The notes: generated from the letters alone by a model not told the origin. 64,000 bases of DNA from G963664115 sp965263045 (GCA_965263045.1 CBDHGK010000041.1:1240001-1304000), one strand, 5' to 3'. Counted from the first letter of the stretch, positions 26,721 through 36,030 are shown. A program made the numbers and translations.

Positions 26721-28265
26721 TCACTCAGCGACATCGCAGGCGAAATTCGCGGCATCATTCACATCGCCCGAGCCCTGGTAGACCGCATTTCCCGGATAGG
26801 CACACACCAGGCGCGTTCCAACTTCGGCGCCGTCCACATAGTGGTCGACGACAACCTGGTCGGGAGCAACACCGGTCTGCTTCCAGTCCAGGAGTGCGGC
26901 CAGGCTGTCAAAGTCGAATCCCCGGGACCCTCTTGGGCTCATGATGTGCCCCATTCCGGGAATCATAAACAGGCGGATTCCATCCCGCGCCGATTCACCC
27001 ATTTCTGCTATGACCGCCTCGTAGTAGTCGACACTGCCGGACCATGTCGTGCTGGCATCCGCCCAGCCGCCGAAGACCAGGATCTTCCCCCCGCGACCCA
27101 TGAACTGCCGGAGGTCTGCCTCGGTCGCATTGAGTGCCTCGATCATTTCCGGCCTGTTTGCCGTTTCGAAATCGTCCTCGAAGTTGATGGGCCTCTCCAC
27201 CGGATCCCAGGACCGATCCTCGAACACTGCGGCTTTGAAGAACTCCACGGCGTTGATGGTCGGGGGCGATTCTTCCGGCGAATCCCAGTTCAGTTCGCTG
27301 CCCGGGAGGTAGTGGGCCGTGATGACTTCGCCTGTTGAGGGACGGGTCACCGGTCGGTACATCGAACGCGCGGTTTCGACCTGGGCCGCGGTCAGGCAGT
27401 CCGGACCATCAGCCGAGGCGCAGAGGAGTTCGCCCGGATCGAATTCGCAGGTCTGTGGATTCTCGATCAGGCCGTCCACGGCCCCGTCGACCTGGGCATC
27501 GCACGCTCCCAGGACCGCCTGATGGACCATAGACCGTTTCTCTTCAGAAATCGGGCTCTCCTCACTCCTGTGGACGGACTGATAGGTCGCCATCTGCGCA
27601 AAGTGATAGCGAGTCTTCCACAGGTCGAGAGTTCCGGGCACCGAAATGGCGTCCAGATCGGCCGGGAACATCTGCGCCATCAGCAGCGCCTGCCGTCCCG
27701 CGCCCCCGGCCTGATTCATAACCGACAGCGTGGGTCCGTTTCCGTAATAGGCGCCAATCACGGCTTTGGCGGTCTCGATCGTTTCGTGGAATGCCCTGTA
27801 GGAGAAATCGGTTACGCGCTCCGGGCTCCCCACCATGAATTCACTGGTAAATCCTTCGTGGCCGGTGTCGGTGCTGGACGTTGCATAGCCTTCGGCAAGG
27901 TTGGCCGACATCTGACCGTAGTTGATCGAACCGGCCCAGCCTCCGTTTCCAGCGGGTTGATAGTTGCCATTCCAGTCGTCGGTCGGGAGCCACACTTCGA
28001 CCTTGATGTCAGAATCCGCGCTGGGCGCAAGCGTCATCGCAATACGGCAAAAGGCTGGAAGATCACCGAACCGATCCGCTCGCCCGTCCGGTGGGCTGAA
28101 TGCTCCCCCAGCCACGTCTTCCGCAAGCGTAATGGTCGTGTCGGGCAGCGTCAGAGATGTCAGATCCGCACATATTGCCGGCGCGTCCGGGGGCATCGAC
28201 TGGCAAGCGGACGAGCCGATGACACACAAAGAAACAATGATGAAACTGGAGACCCTTCGTGACAT
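26721..28265 (-). CDS. Tannase/feruloyl-esterase-family protein lacking the catalytic serine
   Basis: 514 residues from the ATG at 28265, preferred over 28280 because GAGGA sits at good spacing. It has an RR-containing signal with a Cys near residue 21 (GSSAC), possibly lipidated. The family scaffold is clear: CRIAMTLAPSADSDIKVEVW, GNGGWAGSINYGQM and YATSSTDTGHEG. At the nucleophile elbow the usual NGCSTGGRQ is NQAGGAGRQ: the serine and its neighbouring Cys are both gone. Near the C-terminus the usual GMGHC is GMGHIM, so the partner Cys of the active-site disulfide is also missing, while the Asp in FGGWADAS and the His remain. It is probably catalytically dead as an esterase, or repurposed. 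Confidence 0.88.
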   Translation of the reverse strand: MSRRVSSFIIVSLCVIGSSACQSMPPDAPAICADLTSLTLPDTTITLAEDVAGGAFSPPDGRADRFGDLPAFCRIAMTLAPSADSDIKVEVWLPTDDWNGNYQPAGNGGWAGSINYGQMSANLAEGYATSSTDTGHEGFTSEFMVGSPERVTDFSYRAFHETIETAKAVIGAYYGNGPTLSVMNQAGGAGRQALLMAQMFPADLDAISVPGTLDLWKTRYHFAQMATYQSVHRSEESPISEEKRSMVHQAVLGACDAQVDGAVDGLIENPQTCEFDPGELLCASADGPDCLTAAQVETARSMYRPVTRPSTGEVITAHYLPGSELNWDSPEESPPTINAVEFFKAAVFEDRSWDPVERPINFEDDFETANRPEMIEALNATEADLRQFMGRGGKILVFGGWADASTTWSGSVDYYEAVIAEMGESARDGIRLFMIPGMGHIMSPRGSRGFDFDSLAALLDWKQTGVAPDQVVVDHYVDGAEVGTRLVCAYPGNAVYQGSGDVNDAANFACDVAE

Positions 28266-28280
28266 GGATTGAATCCTCAT

Positions 28281-28736
28281 TCAGTTGTGTGTTTCATGCC
28301 GGTCGACCGCGTGCCCAACCGTGGGTCGGTCCGGCAACTGGTCGTCTGAATAACGCGGCGACGAATTTCGCGCCCGTCTTTACCGTCACAAAGCCAGGCT
28401 TCTAAATCTCTGGAATTGGAGCGTCGAGCGCCCGATTTTCCCTTGGCGCAAGTGTGATGTCAAGTTTCGACTCCATTGGCGTGCGGAAAGTCCTGAGGCC
28501 CCGGCCTCGGCCACAATCCGTGCCCGCTGTGTCGGGGCTGAGCGTCGAACTACGCCGGATCGCTCGGGAATCGGGGGCAGGGTGTTTATACTCAATCCTC
28601 TTTTGATGCACGGGTTTCAATGATGTCCGGGTTCTAATCAGACACCCGCTGTGGATCGCACTGATGGGCCTGGCACCCCAAGCCGGCAGTTGAGGTATGC
28701 CTCACGAGAAAATCGAAACACACGGGTGACTTTGAT
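28281..28736. other. Intergenic stretch between divergent genes
   Basis: About 455 bases between divergently transcribed genes. No coding sense or recognisable repeat was found; it presumably carries both promoters. Confidence 0.5.
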
Positions 28737-29522
28737 ATGAAATACCTGAAATTTGCCGAAGATTTGGCCCGTGCGGGTGGAGAGATCCTGAAGTACTATG
28801 CCTCGCGGAACAAGCGCGTGGAACTGAAAGGACGCGCCAACCTCGTTACAGTGGCCGACCGGGAGAGCGAAGGGCTGATTGTCCGCGAAATCCGAGCGCG
28901 GTTTCCGGAACATGGAATCCTGGCCGAAGAGTCCGGGTTGGTCGCCACCTCAGCCGCTGCCTCGTCGGACCGATGGATCATCGATCCTCTCGATGGTACG
29001 ACCAACTACGCGCACCAGTATCCGATGTATTCGGTTTCGATCGGCTTCGAGCGTGACGGCGAATTGTTGTGCGGTGCTGTGTACGATCCCGTACGGGATG
29101 AAATGTTTACCGGCAGCCGTGGTGATGGGGCGTTCTTAAACGGGGAGCCGATTGCGGTGTCCGACGTGGCCAATCTGGCAGATGGACTGCTGCTGACCGG
29201 CTTTCCCTATGAGATTCGAAAGAAGGTAGGCCCGGCAGTGGATCTGTTTCGTTCCTTTCTAATCGAAGCGCAAGCGGTCCGTCGGGCCGGCTCCGCGGCT
29301 CTGGATCTTTGCTACCTGGCATCCGGTCGATGCGACGGTTTCTGGGAGATGGACCTCCAGCCCTGGGACACCGCAGCGGGCACGCTGATCTTGCTGGAGG
29401 CCGGTGGTCGTGCGACCGATTTTTCCGGGAATCCGTTCCGCGTGGAGTCCAACGAAATCCTGGCGTCCAACAGCCGGATTCACAACGCGATGGTCGACAC
29501 CATTGCGGGTTCCGAGCATTAG
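28737..29522 (+). CDS. Inositol-monophosphatase-family phosphatase
   Basis: 261 residues, the usual length of the family. Metal-binding motifs are complete: the Glu in ILAEESG, WIIDPLDGTTNYAHQYP (the DPLDGTT signature) and WEMDLQPWDTAAGTLILLEAGG, the second signature. RRAGSAALDLCYLASGRCDG precedes it, as in SuhB-like enzymes. It hydrolyses inositol-1-phosphate or related sugar phosphates with Mg2+ in the cytosol; 3'-phosphoadenosine-5'-phosphate or NADP phosphatase activity cannot be excluded. It is convergent with the GAF-PP2C gene; a 26-bp dispersed repeat fills most of the gap. Confidence 0.93.
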   Translation: MKYLKFAEDLARAGGEILKYYASRNKRVELKGRANLVTVADRESEGLIVREIRARFPEHGILAEESGLVATSAAASSDRWIIDPLDGTTNYAHQYPMYSVSIGFERDGELLCGAVYDPVRDEMFTGSRGDGAFLNGEPIAVSDVANLADGLLLTGFPYEIRKKVGPAVDLFRSFLIEAQAVRRAGSAALDLCYLASGRCDGFWEMDLQPWDTAAGTLILLEAGGRATDFSGNPFRVESNEILASNSRIHNAMVDTIAGSEH

Positions 29523-29524
29523 CG

Positions 29525-29550
29525 CCCCGCGAGACTTCTGCCACGGGCTG
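29525..29550 (+). repeat. Dispersed repeat, half-copy of the 30-bp inverted repeat
   Basis: CCCCGCGAGACTTCTGCCAC followed by GGGCTG is nearly identical to the right end of the structured element at 31623-31652. It begins two bases after the phosphatase stop and fills the convergent gap, so it might act in transcript ending. Confidence 0.75.
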
Positions 29551-29557
29551 TCAAGCT

Positions 29558-31315
29558 TTACTCGGCGTTCATTTTCATAACCAGAAGCGTCTGATCGTCG
29601 TGTGCGGCGGTACCTCCGCTATAGCGCTTCAATTCATCCGCGATCACTTTGACAATTTCATCGGAGCTGTTGTCCCTGTTGTTCTGAACAAGTTCCGCAA
29701 GACGCTCGAGCCCAAACTCTTCACCTTCGGGATCTCGCCTTTCGGCAATGCCATCCGTGTAGAACACGATCAGGTCCCCTTCATGGATTTCGATAACGCG
29801 TTCCTCGTACTTCGAATCGGGAAGCAAGCCCAACGGGATACCGGAGACATTCAGAAATCCCACGCCCTTGCCATCGCCATGGGCACAGATCGGATAGGGG
29901 AGTCCTGAATTCGAAAAGCTCAGGCGTTTTGTCGCGGGTTCATACACGGCATAGACCAGGGCAATATACTGAGTCCCGATCGGGCGCTGGTTGAGAGACT
30001 GATTGACCAGCTCCAGCATTTTGGCCGGAGCGTATTTGCGTGTGGCCCGTGTGCGGATCACTCCACTGGCCAGCGCGCCATAGAGGGCGGCCGGTGCTCC
30101 TTTGCCGGAAACATCGCCGACTGTAATCGCAAACCGACCGTCATTGAATCGGATCAGGTCATAGAGATCGCCCCCGAGATGTGCAGCGGGCGTAAACAAC
30201 GCAGCCAGCTCCAAGCCGCCGATCGGAGGTATTTTCTCCGGCAGCAGCTGGAGCTGGATCTGGCGGGCGATTTCGAGTTCGCTGTCCAGCCGCCTCTCAT
30301 TTTCTGCGACCTTTTCATACAGCTCTGCGTTCACCAGAGCCGATGCGATCCGGGTGGCGAGCGTCATCAGGAGGCGTTCGTCGTATTCGGTGAAGTGATT
30401 CCGTTCAGGACTCTCTAAATCGAGTGCGCCGATGACGCGTCCCTTGTAAGCCAGGGGAATGACCATCTCCGATACCGTCTCGCTGTGCAAATTGATATAG
30501 CGGTCATCGTGACTGACGTCTCCAATACGGATCGGCTGGTTTTGGAGTACTGCAATGCCGATGAGGCCCTGACCGAGAGGCACGTCGAACTTTTCATAGG
30601 CCCCGACCGCATGCCGGAAAACCATGCGTGGACGCAGCACCTGATCGGACTCGTTGAGGAGAAGGATCGAGAAAATAGTGTAGTCGACGCTGGACTTGAC
30701 GGCCTCGGCGATCTTGTTAATCACCTGTTCGACCTCAAGAGTGGACGCAATCTCGAGGCTCACGTCACGCAGCAACGACAACAGTTCGTGATTGCGTCGC
30801 TCACTTTCGTAGAGATTGGCATTTTCGATCGCGATGGCGATCTGGCTGGCGAGCAGGTCGAGGATCCGGACCTGTTCCTCTCTGAAGAAACCGATCTCCG
30901 GGCTTTCGATGTCGAGGACGCCCAGGACGCGTCCTTTGCTGATGAGGGGTACGGCCAACTCCGACTGGGTTCCGGCCACGACGTTAATATACCGGGAGTC
31001 CTTTGAAACGTCGTCTACGACCACAGGGACCTTGTCCCGCGCGGCCGTACCGATAATTCCATGCCCGATCGGCACCCGCAGATGCGTTACGACTTCCGCA
31101 GGGTGGCCCATCGAAAAACGATAGTAAAGCTCGTCCGTGGAATCATCGACCAGCAGGATTGCGAACACCTGGTATGGGATGAATCTTCGTGTGGTTTCGG
31201 CGATCTTCTTGAGCAGGGGATCCAGATCCAGAATTGCCGTGATCTCATGGTTGATTTCGATGAGATCGGAAAGAAACCGGGTATCCGAGAATCGCAGCAT
31301 GGCTTCGTGGCTCAT
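29558..31315 (-). CDS. Tandem-GAF PP2C-type (RsbU/SpoIIE) serine phosphatase
   Basis: 585 residues with three domains in order. GAF1 lies at about 15-165, ending with a LDLLASQIAIAIENANLYE helix. GAF2 lies at about 185-335, ending with a MTLATRIASALVNAELYEKV helix. The PP2C domain at about 375-580 has AAHLGGDLYDLIRFNDGRFA (first metal Asp region), ITVGDVSGKGAPAALYGAL, VFYTDGIAERRDPEGEEFG and AHDDQTLLVMK (last Asp). Such proteins dephosphorylate anti-sigma-factor antagonists in partner-switching cascades, with GAF domains sensing ligands. No anti-sigma or antagonist gene is adjacent. The start has no clear ribosome site, and a structured repeat lies three bases upstream of it. Confidence 0.93.
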   Translation of the reverse strand: MSHEAMLRFSDTRFLSDLIEINHEITAILDLDPLLKKIAETTRRFIPYQVFAILLVDDSTDELYYRFSMGHPAEVVTHLRVPIGHGIIGTAARDKVPVVVDDVSKDSRYINVVAGTQSELAVPLISKGRVLGVLDIESPEIGFFREEQVRILDLLASQIAIAIENANLYESERRNHELLSLLRDVSLEIASTLEVEQVINKIAEAVKSSVDYTIFSILLLNESDQVLRPRMVFRHAVGAYEKFDVPLGQGLIGIAVLQNQPIRIGDVSHDDRYINLHSETVSEMVIPLAYKGRVIGALDLESPERNHFTEYDERLLMTLATRIASALVNAELYEKVAENERRLDSELEIARQIQLQLLPEKIPPIGGLELAALFTPAAHLGGDLYDLIRFNDGRFAITVGDVSGKGAPAALYGALASGVIRTRATRKYAPAKMLELVNQSLNQRPIGTQYIALVYAVYEPATKRLSFSNSGLPYPICAHGDGKGVGFLNVSGIPLGLLPDSKYEERVIEIHEGDLIVFYTDGIAERRDPEGEEFGLERLAELVQNNRDNSSDEIVKVIADELKRYSGGTAAHDDQTLLVMKMNAE

Positions 31316-31317
31316 AG

Positions 31318-31652
31318 CAGCCCGTGGCAGAAGTCTCGCGGGCCGCGCGCAGGGGTCTTCGGGCAGCAGGCGCGAAGTGAGGAGCGGCCACCGAGGTTTG
31401 AAACCGAGGCCGCCGGCGCCGTCTTCTCATCGTGACCCGTCTTATTCTTAATGCCGGACAAAGCCAGTGGGGCGCCTGCGGCCTCCGTTTGAAACGTCGG
31501 TGGCCCCCCTGCGCCCAAGGGGTTACGGCGAAACGGGGCCGTCTTCGTTGTCGTCGACTCCTCGCAATGAATGAGCATTGCAACGTCGTCACCTTCTAGA
31601 ATCCGGCCCCGTTTGGCCGTAACGCGGCCCGCGAGACTTCTGCCACGGGCTG
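31318..31652. repeat. 335-bp nested inverted-repeat element
   Basis: The ends (31318-31347 and 31623-31652) are a perfect 30-bp inverted repeat. Inside are two further inverted pairs: 31385-31419 with 31471-31505 (35 nt, about five mismatches) and 31525-31542 with 31603-31620 (18 nt, two mismatches). A small GCAATG/CATTGC hairpin at 31564-31581 lies in the last loop. The whole can fold into an outer stem with two arms. It separates the PP2C gene start from the hpt stop and has no credible coding content. Half-copies of the end occur at 6148 and 29525, suggesting a non-autonomous mobile element or a structured RNA. Confidence 0.85.
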
Positions 31653-31690
31653 ATAGGGCCGCAGGGCTCACAGGAGCGCCCGGAGTCGGT

Positions 31691-32224
31691 CTACACATCA
31701 AGAACTCTGATATCGGGAAGATTTCGAAAACGTCCCGCAAAATCAAGACCATAGCCCACAACGAATGCATCCGGAATCTGAAATCCAACGTAGTCGGATT
31801 TAATCGGACGCGTCAGTTTACCCTCCTTGTGCAGCAGCGTTGCGATGCGGACCGCTGCCGCACCGCGCGTTTCCAAGAGTTTCTTTATGCACGACAAAGT
31901 TTCTCCAGTTTCCAGGATGTCATCGATGATCAGTGCATTCACTCCCTCGACAGAATCATCAAGATCCCGCAGGATCTGTGCCTTTCCCGTCGATTCCGTG
32001 GCCGTGCCATAACTGCTTGCGGATATGAAATCCAGGCGTACGCTCACAGCTGAATCGATCCTGCGGAGCAAATCGCTCGCAAAAATAAAGCCCCCGCGAA
32101 GAACGACAACGGCCAGGAGTTCGCTCCCTCTGTAATCGTGTGAGATTCTCCGGGCCATTTCGGAAATCCGATCCGAAATCTGTGCCTCCGAGATCAACAC
32201 CGTGTCCTGTAGTTTGGAATGCAT
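31691..32224 (-). CDS. hpt: Hypoxanthine phosphoribosyltransferase
   Basis: 177 residues, typical length. The PRPP-binding motif is ALIIDDILETGETL (the DD-x-x-x-(T/S)G-x-T signature), preceded by LAVVVLRGGFIFASDLLRRI with the flexible-loop region SASSYGTATESTGKAQI. C-terminal SDYVGFQIPDAFVVGYGLDF is the HPRT-specific hood that binds the base. It salvages hypoxanthine, and often guanine, to the nucleotide using PRPP in the cytosol. In many bacteria hpt neighbours tilS and ftsH; here it does not, and diverges from the glycerate kinase gene. Confidence 0.95.
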   Translation of the reverse strand: MHSKLQDTVLISEAQISDRISEMARRISHDYRGSELLAVVVLRGGFIFASDLLRRIDSAVSVRLDFISASSYGTATESTGKAQILRDLDDSVEGVNALIIDDILETGETLSCIKKLLETRGAAAVRIATLLHKEGKLTRPIKSDYVGFQIPDAFVVGYGLDFAGRFRNLPDIRVLDV

Positions 32225-32308
32225 CAGCTGCTTTATCGATCGAGGAAGTGTTAGTTTACCTGTTCGGGACCTCCGGTTGGAGGAAACGTTCTCACATGAA
32301 TCGACTCC

Positions 32309-33649
32309 ATGGTCAGCCCATTCACGGATATGACAGTTTCTGAGTTACGTCGAGCCGCTCAGGCGATCTGGAAGGCCGCCCTGGATGCGGGGCACCCGGC
32401 AGTCTGTATACCACGGGCAATCCGCGTCACCGCCAATGGCTTTGCCGTCGGTGACGATGATCTTTCCGTCGACGGGCGTCTCATCGTCATTGGCGCCGGG
32501 AAGGCCGGCGCCGGTATGGCGCAGGTGGTGGAGCGTCTGTTTACGGACCGGATATCCGCTGGACTGGTGATCACGAAATATGGTCACCGCCTTCCCACCG
32601 ATCGAATCCAGGTGTTCGAAGCTGGACACCCGGTGCCGGATCGATCCGGGGAGCTTGCCGTGGAAGGAATGCGGGAAATCCTGCGCGACCTGAGCCCGAA
32701 GGATGTCGTTTTGTGCCTGATTTCCGGCGGCGGCTCGGCGCTGCTGCCTTCACCTGCGCCGGGGATCACACTGGGAGAGAAACAGCAGGTCACTCTAAAT
32801 CTACTCCGAGCGGGAGCGACAATCAGGGAACTCAACGCCGTCCGAAAACACCTGTCCGCGATCAAAGGCGGACAGCTGCTCCGATGGGCCGCTCCCGCCC
32901 GAGTCGTATCGCTGATCATGTCGGACGTCATCGGCGATCCGCTCGACTTCATCGCATCCGGACCAACGGCCCCGGATACGACGACGTATGCGGACGCGAT
33001 AGAAATTGTCCAGAAATATCGCATCCCAGCTCCCGCTGCCGTCCAGGATCGCCTGGAACGCGGTGCCCGCGGAGGGATTCCGGAGACTCCCAAGCAGGGT
33101 GACCCGCTCTTCGACCAGGTTAGCAATCACGTCATTGCCAATAACCGACTGTTGCTTGAGGCAGCTTCCGGGAAGGCGCGGGAACTGGGTTTCAAGGCGA
33201 TGGTGCTGAGTTCGGAGATCGAAGGCGAGGCCCGGGACGTCGGACGTTTCTTCGCGTCGATCGCGCGCGAGATCGGTTCCAGTGGCCAGCCGGTGTCCCC
33301 GCCTGCATGTGTGCTCGCCGCAGGAGAGACCACCGTCACCGTGCGGGGTTCCGGCCGGGGAGGCCGCAACCAGGAGATGGCCCTCGCCTGGGCGCTGAAA
33401 ATGCAATCGTGGCGGAAACCCGTTTGCTTCGCCAGCGTTGCCACAGATGGGACCGATGGGCCGACGACGGCAGCCGGGGGGCTGGTGGATCCACAGACGT
33501 GTTCCCGCGGCCTGGGAAGGGATCTGGAACCGATCAAGTTTCTACGTGATAACGATTCATTCACCTTTCTGCAGTCGGTGCGCGACCTGATCACGACCGG
33601 CCCCACTCAGACCAATCTGATGGACTTACAGATCCTCATGGCGGGGTAG
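32309..33649 (+). CDS. Glycerate 2-kinase (MOFRL family)
   Basis: 446 residues from the ATG at 32309; the ATG at 32330 is also possible because neither has a strong ribosome site. The family is clear: LIVIGAGKAGAGMAQVVE, VFEAGHPVPDRSG, VLCLISGGGSALLPSPAPGI, LNAVRKHLSAIKGGQLLRWA and LIMSDVIGDPLDFIASGPTA. The MOFRL C-terminal domain appears as AGETTVTVRGSGRGGRNQEM, FASVATDGTDGPTTAAGG and TGPTQTNLMDLQIL. It phosphorylates D-glycerate to 2-phosphoglycerate using ATP; some relatives are annotated as hydroxypyruvate reductase (TtuD). It links glycerate from sugar-acid or serine breakdown to glycolysis. Confidence 0.93.
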   Translation: MVSPFTDMTVSELRRAAQAIWKAALDAGHPAVCIPRAIRVTANGFAVGDDDLSVDGRLIVIGAGKAGAGMAQVVERLFTDRISAGLVITKYGHRLPTDRIQVFEAGHPVPDRSGELAVEGMREILRDLSPKDVVLCLISGGGSALLPSPAPGITLGEKQQVTLNLLRAGATIRELNAVRKHLSAIKGGQLLRWAAPARVVSLIMSDVIGDPLDFIASGPTAPDTTTYADAIEIVQKYRIPAPAAVQDRLERGARGGIPETPKQGDPLFDQVSNHVIANNRLLLEAASGKARELGFKAMVLSSEIEGEARDVGRFFASIAREIGSSGQPVSPPACVLAAGETTVTVRGSGRGGRNQEMALAWALKMQSWRKPVCFASVATDGTDGPTTAAGGLVDPQTCSRGLGRDLEPIKFLRDNDSFTFLQSVRDLITTGPTQTNLMDLQILMAG

Positions 33650-33795
33650 CCGTAAATGTTTCATCCTGGCTTGACGGAACTGGCCTGAATGCAGAAGACG
33701 CTTCATCAGGCCGGCGCCGGGTGATCGCCGTTTGAAAGCGCCCAAGGCCCCGACTATCATGTGGATGTCAAAAAACGCGTGGAGGTATTCAGGCG

Positions 33796-34959
33796 ATGAG
33801 ATCGAAACTCTATCGGGTGTCCGTAGTGGCGTTAATGTTGGTCGTCGGAGGCTCGGTCGGAGCGTCTGTGCCTGCCATCGCACAACGGGGAGGACCCCCG
33901 CCACCGATGGCGCTCGACAAAATCTCCATGCCTCCGGGTTTTCAGATCGAAGTCTATGCTGAAGGGCTGCAGGCTGCGCGGCAGATGGCGCTTGCGGATG
34001 ACGGTACGGTGTTTGTCGGCAGCTTCGGCCTGTTTACGGGTGCGCCGGAGGTGGGCAACATCTATGCATTGAGGGACGCGGATCGCGATGGACGGGCCGA
34101 TGCGGTCATGACGATCCTCAGCGGCCTGACCGTGCCCAACGGTGTCGCCTTCCGTGACGGCGCGCTGTTCGTCGCCGAAAACAACCGAATCACGCGGTAC
34201 AACAATATTTTGCGTGATCTCGGGAATCCGCCCGAACCGGTGGTCCTGGCGGACATGCCCGTAAACGGGATCAACCACAGCTGGAAATACTTGGTGTTCG
34301 GGCCCGACGATAAGCTGTACGTGCCTGTTGGCGGTCCGTGCAACGTCTGTGAGAACGACGATCCGTGGGCGACCATCATGCGGATGAACCCGGACGGATC
34401 GGAGCTGGAAGTTTACGCGCGCGGTGTCCGAAATTCCGTCGGCCTGGCCTTCGATCCTGATCGAGGCGACCTCTGGTTCACCGACAACGGCCGCGACATG
34501 CTTGGCGACAATATCCCCAGCGACGAACTGAACCGCGCGACCGCCCGCGGGCAACACTTCGGTTTTCCATACTGCCACCAGGGAGATGTCCTCGATCCCG
34601 AGCTTGGCCAGGGTCATTCCTGCGGGGACTACCGGCCTCCGGTCGTAAAGATGGGCCCACACGTCGCCGCCATCGGCATGAAGTTTTACACGGGCGATAT
34701 GTTCCCCGAACAGTACCGGGGACAGATATTCGTGGCACAGCACGGTTCATGGAATCGAAGTACCCCCATCGGCTACAGGATCGCAGTGGTCCGCGTCCAG
34801 GATGGCGTGTCCTCCGGTCAAGAGGTGTTCGCTCAAGGGTTCTACGACGGAATTCAGGTTGCCGGGCGCCCCGTCGACGTTCTGGAACTGGCGGACGGAT
34901 CCATGCTGGTCTCCGACGATTTGCAGGGCGTGCTGTATCGAATCAGCTACCAGGATTAG
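33796..34959 (+). CDS. Secreted sorbosone-dehydrogenase-like beta-propeller (GSDH family)
   Basis: 387 residues with GGAGG upstream and a signal peptide (VVALMLVVGGSVGASVPAIA). The glucose/sorbosone dehydrogenase propeller is evident: MPPGFQIEVYAEGLQAARQM, AFRDGALFVAENNRI, the VPVGGPCNVCENDDPWATI cluster with paired cysteines, ARGVRNSVGLAFDPDRGDLW, FTDNGRDMLGDNIPSDELN, HFGFPYCHQGDVLD and IFVAQHGSWNRSTPIGYRIA. Family members use PQQ to oxidise sugars in the periplasm, but many are uncharacterised and PQQ binding is not proven here. The diheme cytochrome at 6381 could accept electrons in principle, which is speculation. Confidence 0.9.
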   Translation: MRSKLYRVSVVALMLVVGGSVGASVPAIAQRGGPPPPMALDKISMPPGFQIEVYAEGLQAARQMALADDGTVFVGSFGLFTGAPEVGNIYALRDADRDGRADAVMTILSGLTVPNGVAFRDGALFVAENNRITRYNNILRDLGNPPEPVVLADMPVNGINHSWKYLVFGPDDKLYVPVGGPCNVCENDDPWATIMRMNPDGSELEVYARGVRNSVGLAFDPDRGDLWFTDNGRDMLGDNIPSDELNRATARGQHFGFPYCHQGDVLDPELGQGHSCGDYRPPVVKMGPHVAAIGMKFYTGDMFPEQYRGQIFVAQHGSWNRSTPIGYRIAVVRVQDGVSSGQEVFAQGFYDGIQVAGRPVDVLELADGSMLVSDDLQGVLYRISYQD

Positions 34960-35017
34960 CAGGCCGGTGATCGCTTGGCTGTCGCATGAGCGGCCACTTT
35001 CGAATGAGGTAGTTTAA

Positions 35018-36017
35018 ATGAACTTTCCGGTATTGATACTGGCCCTATTGGTGACTGGAGGCTCGGTCCTCGCAGAACCCCGAACACCGGAAAGCCCGCA
35101 GGCGCCGCCCTTTGCCCAGTGGCTGAACCAGCTGCGGGCGGAAGCGCAGGCGGCAGGGATCTCAGTAGAAACGCTGGACGGCGCCCTGGGCGATGTCGCG
35201 CCGGTCGAGCGCGTCATGGAGCTCGATCGCAACCAGCCGGAAGTCCGGTTGGAGTTCTGGACCTACCTGGATCGGATTGCTTCCGGGCAACGCATCGAGG
35301 CCGGGCGACGCCTGCTGGAGGAGAAATAGGGGGCTGCTGGATGATATCGCCGGTCGCTTTGGCATTCCGGCCCCCATGCTGGTGGCGGTCTGGGGCGTCG
35401 AAAGCAACTTCGGTTCAAACCTGGGAGGCTTTCCCGTAGTCGATTCTCTTGTCACTCTGGCGTACGACGAACGCCGGGCGACGATGTTCCGCCGGGAACT
35501 CATCCATGCCCTCAGAATTATTGATGATGGCCACGTCGATCCCGACAACATGCGGGGTTCGTGGGCCGGCGCGATGGGCCAGGTCCAGTTCATGCCATCG
35601 ACTTTCGTGGATTTCTCCAAAGACGGCGATGGGGACGGAAAGGTGGACATCTGGGGCAGTACGGCGGACGCACTGGAGTCTGCGGCCAATTTCATGTCGC
35701 GGGCCTGGCAACCCGGATACATCTGGGGGCGCCAAGTTGTCCTGCCCGTCGGTTTTGACCTGAGCCTTGCCGGACTGGACACGCCGATGCGTCTGGATGA
35801 GTGGCAAGGTCTGGGGGTTCGGCGTGCGGACGGCAGCCCCCTACCGGATGCCGATATCGAGGGTTCGATCATTCTGCCGGCGGAAGGCTCCGAGCCGGCA
35901 TTCCTTGTTTATCAGAACTACCGGGCCCTGCTGCGCTGGAATCGCTCGCATTTTTTCGCAATCGCGGTCGGACATCTCGCGGATCGGATCGCGGGCCAGG
36001 GAACGCTGCGACGGTAG
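35018..36017 (+). pseudogene. MltB-type lytic murein transglycosylase with a single-base frameshift
   Basis: The first frame gives a signal peptide (FPVLILALLVTGGSVLA) and the MltB N-terminus (FAQWLNQLRAEAQAAGIS, then RVMELDRNQPEV) up to LLEEK and TAG at about 35329. The next frame continues RGLLDDIAGRFGIPAPMLVA, VWGVESNFGSNLGGFPVVDS (catalytic Glu in ESNFG), SWAGAMGQVQFMPSTFVDFS and the DGDGDGKVDIWGS segment. Removing one base near 35324 (AGAAATAGGGGG) joins them as EENRGLLDD. The combined length of about 332 residues is normal. The enzyme cleaves peptidoglycan to 1,6-anhydro products in the periplasm. The break lies beside A- and G-runs, so a sequencing error is a real alternative to mutation. 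Confidence 0.88.
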
Positions 36018-36030
36018 TTGCCTCGGGCTG

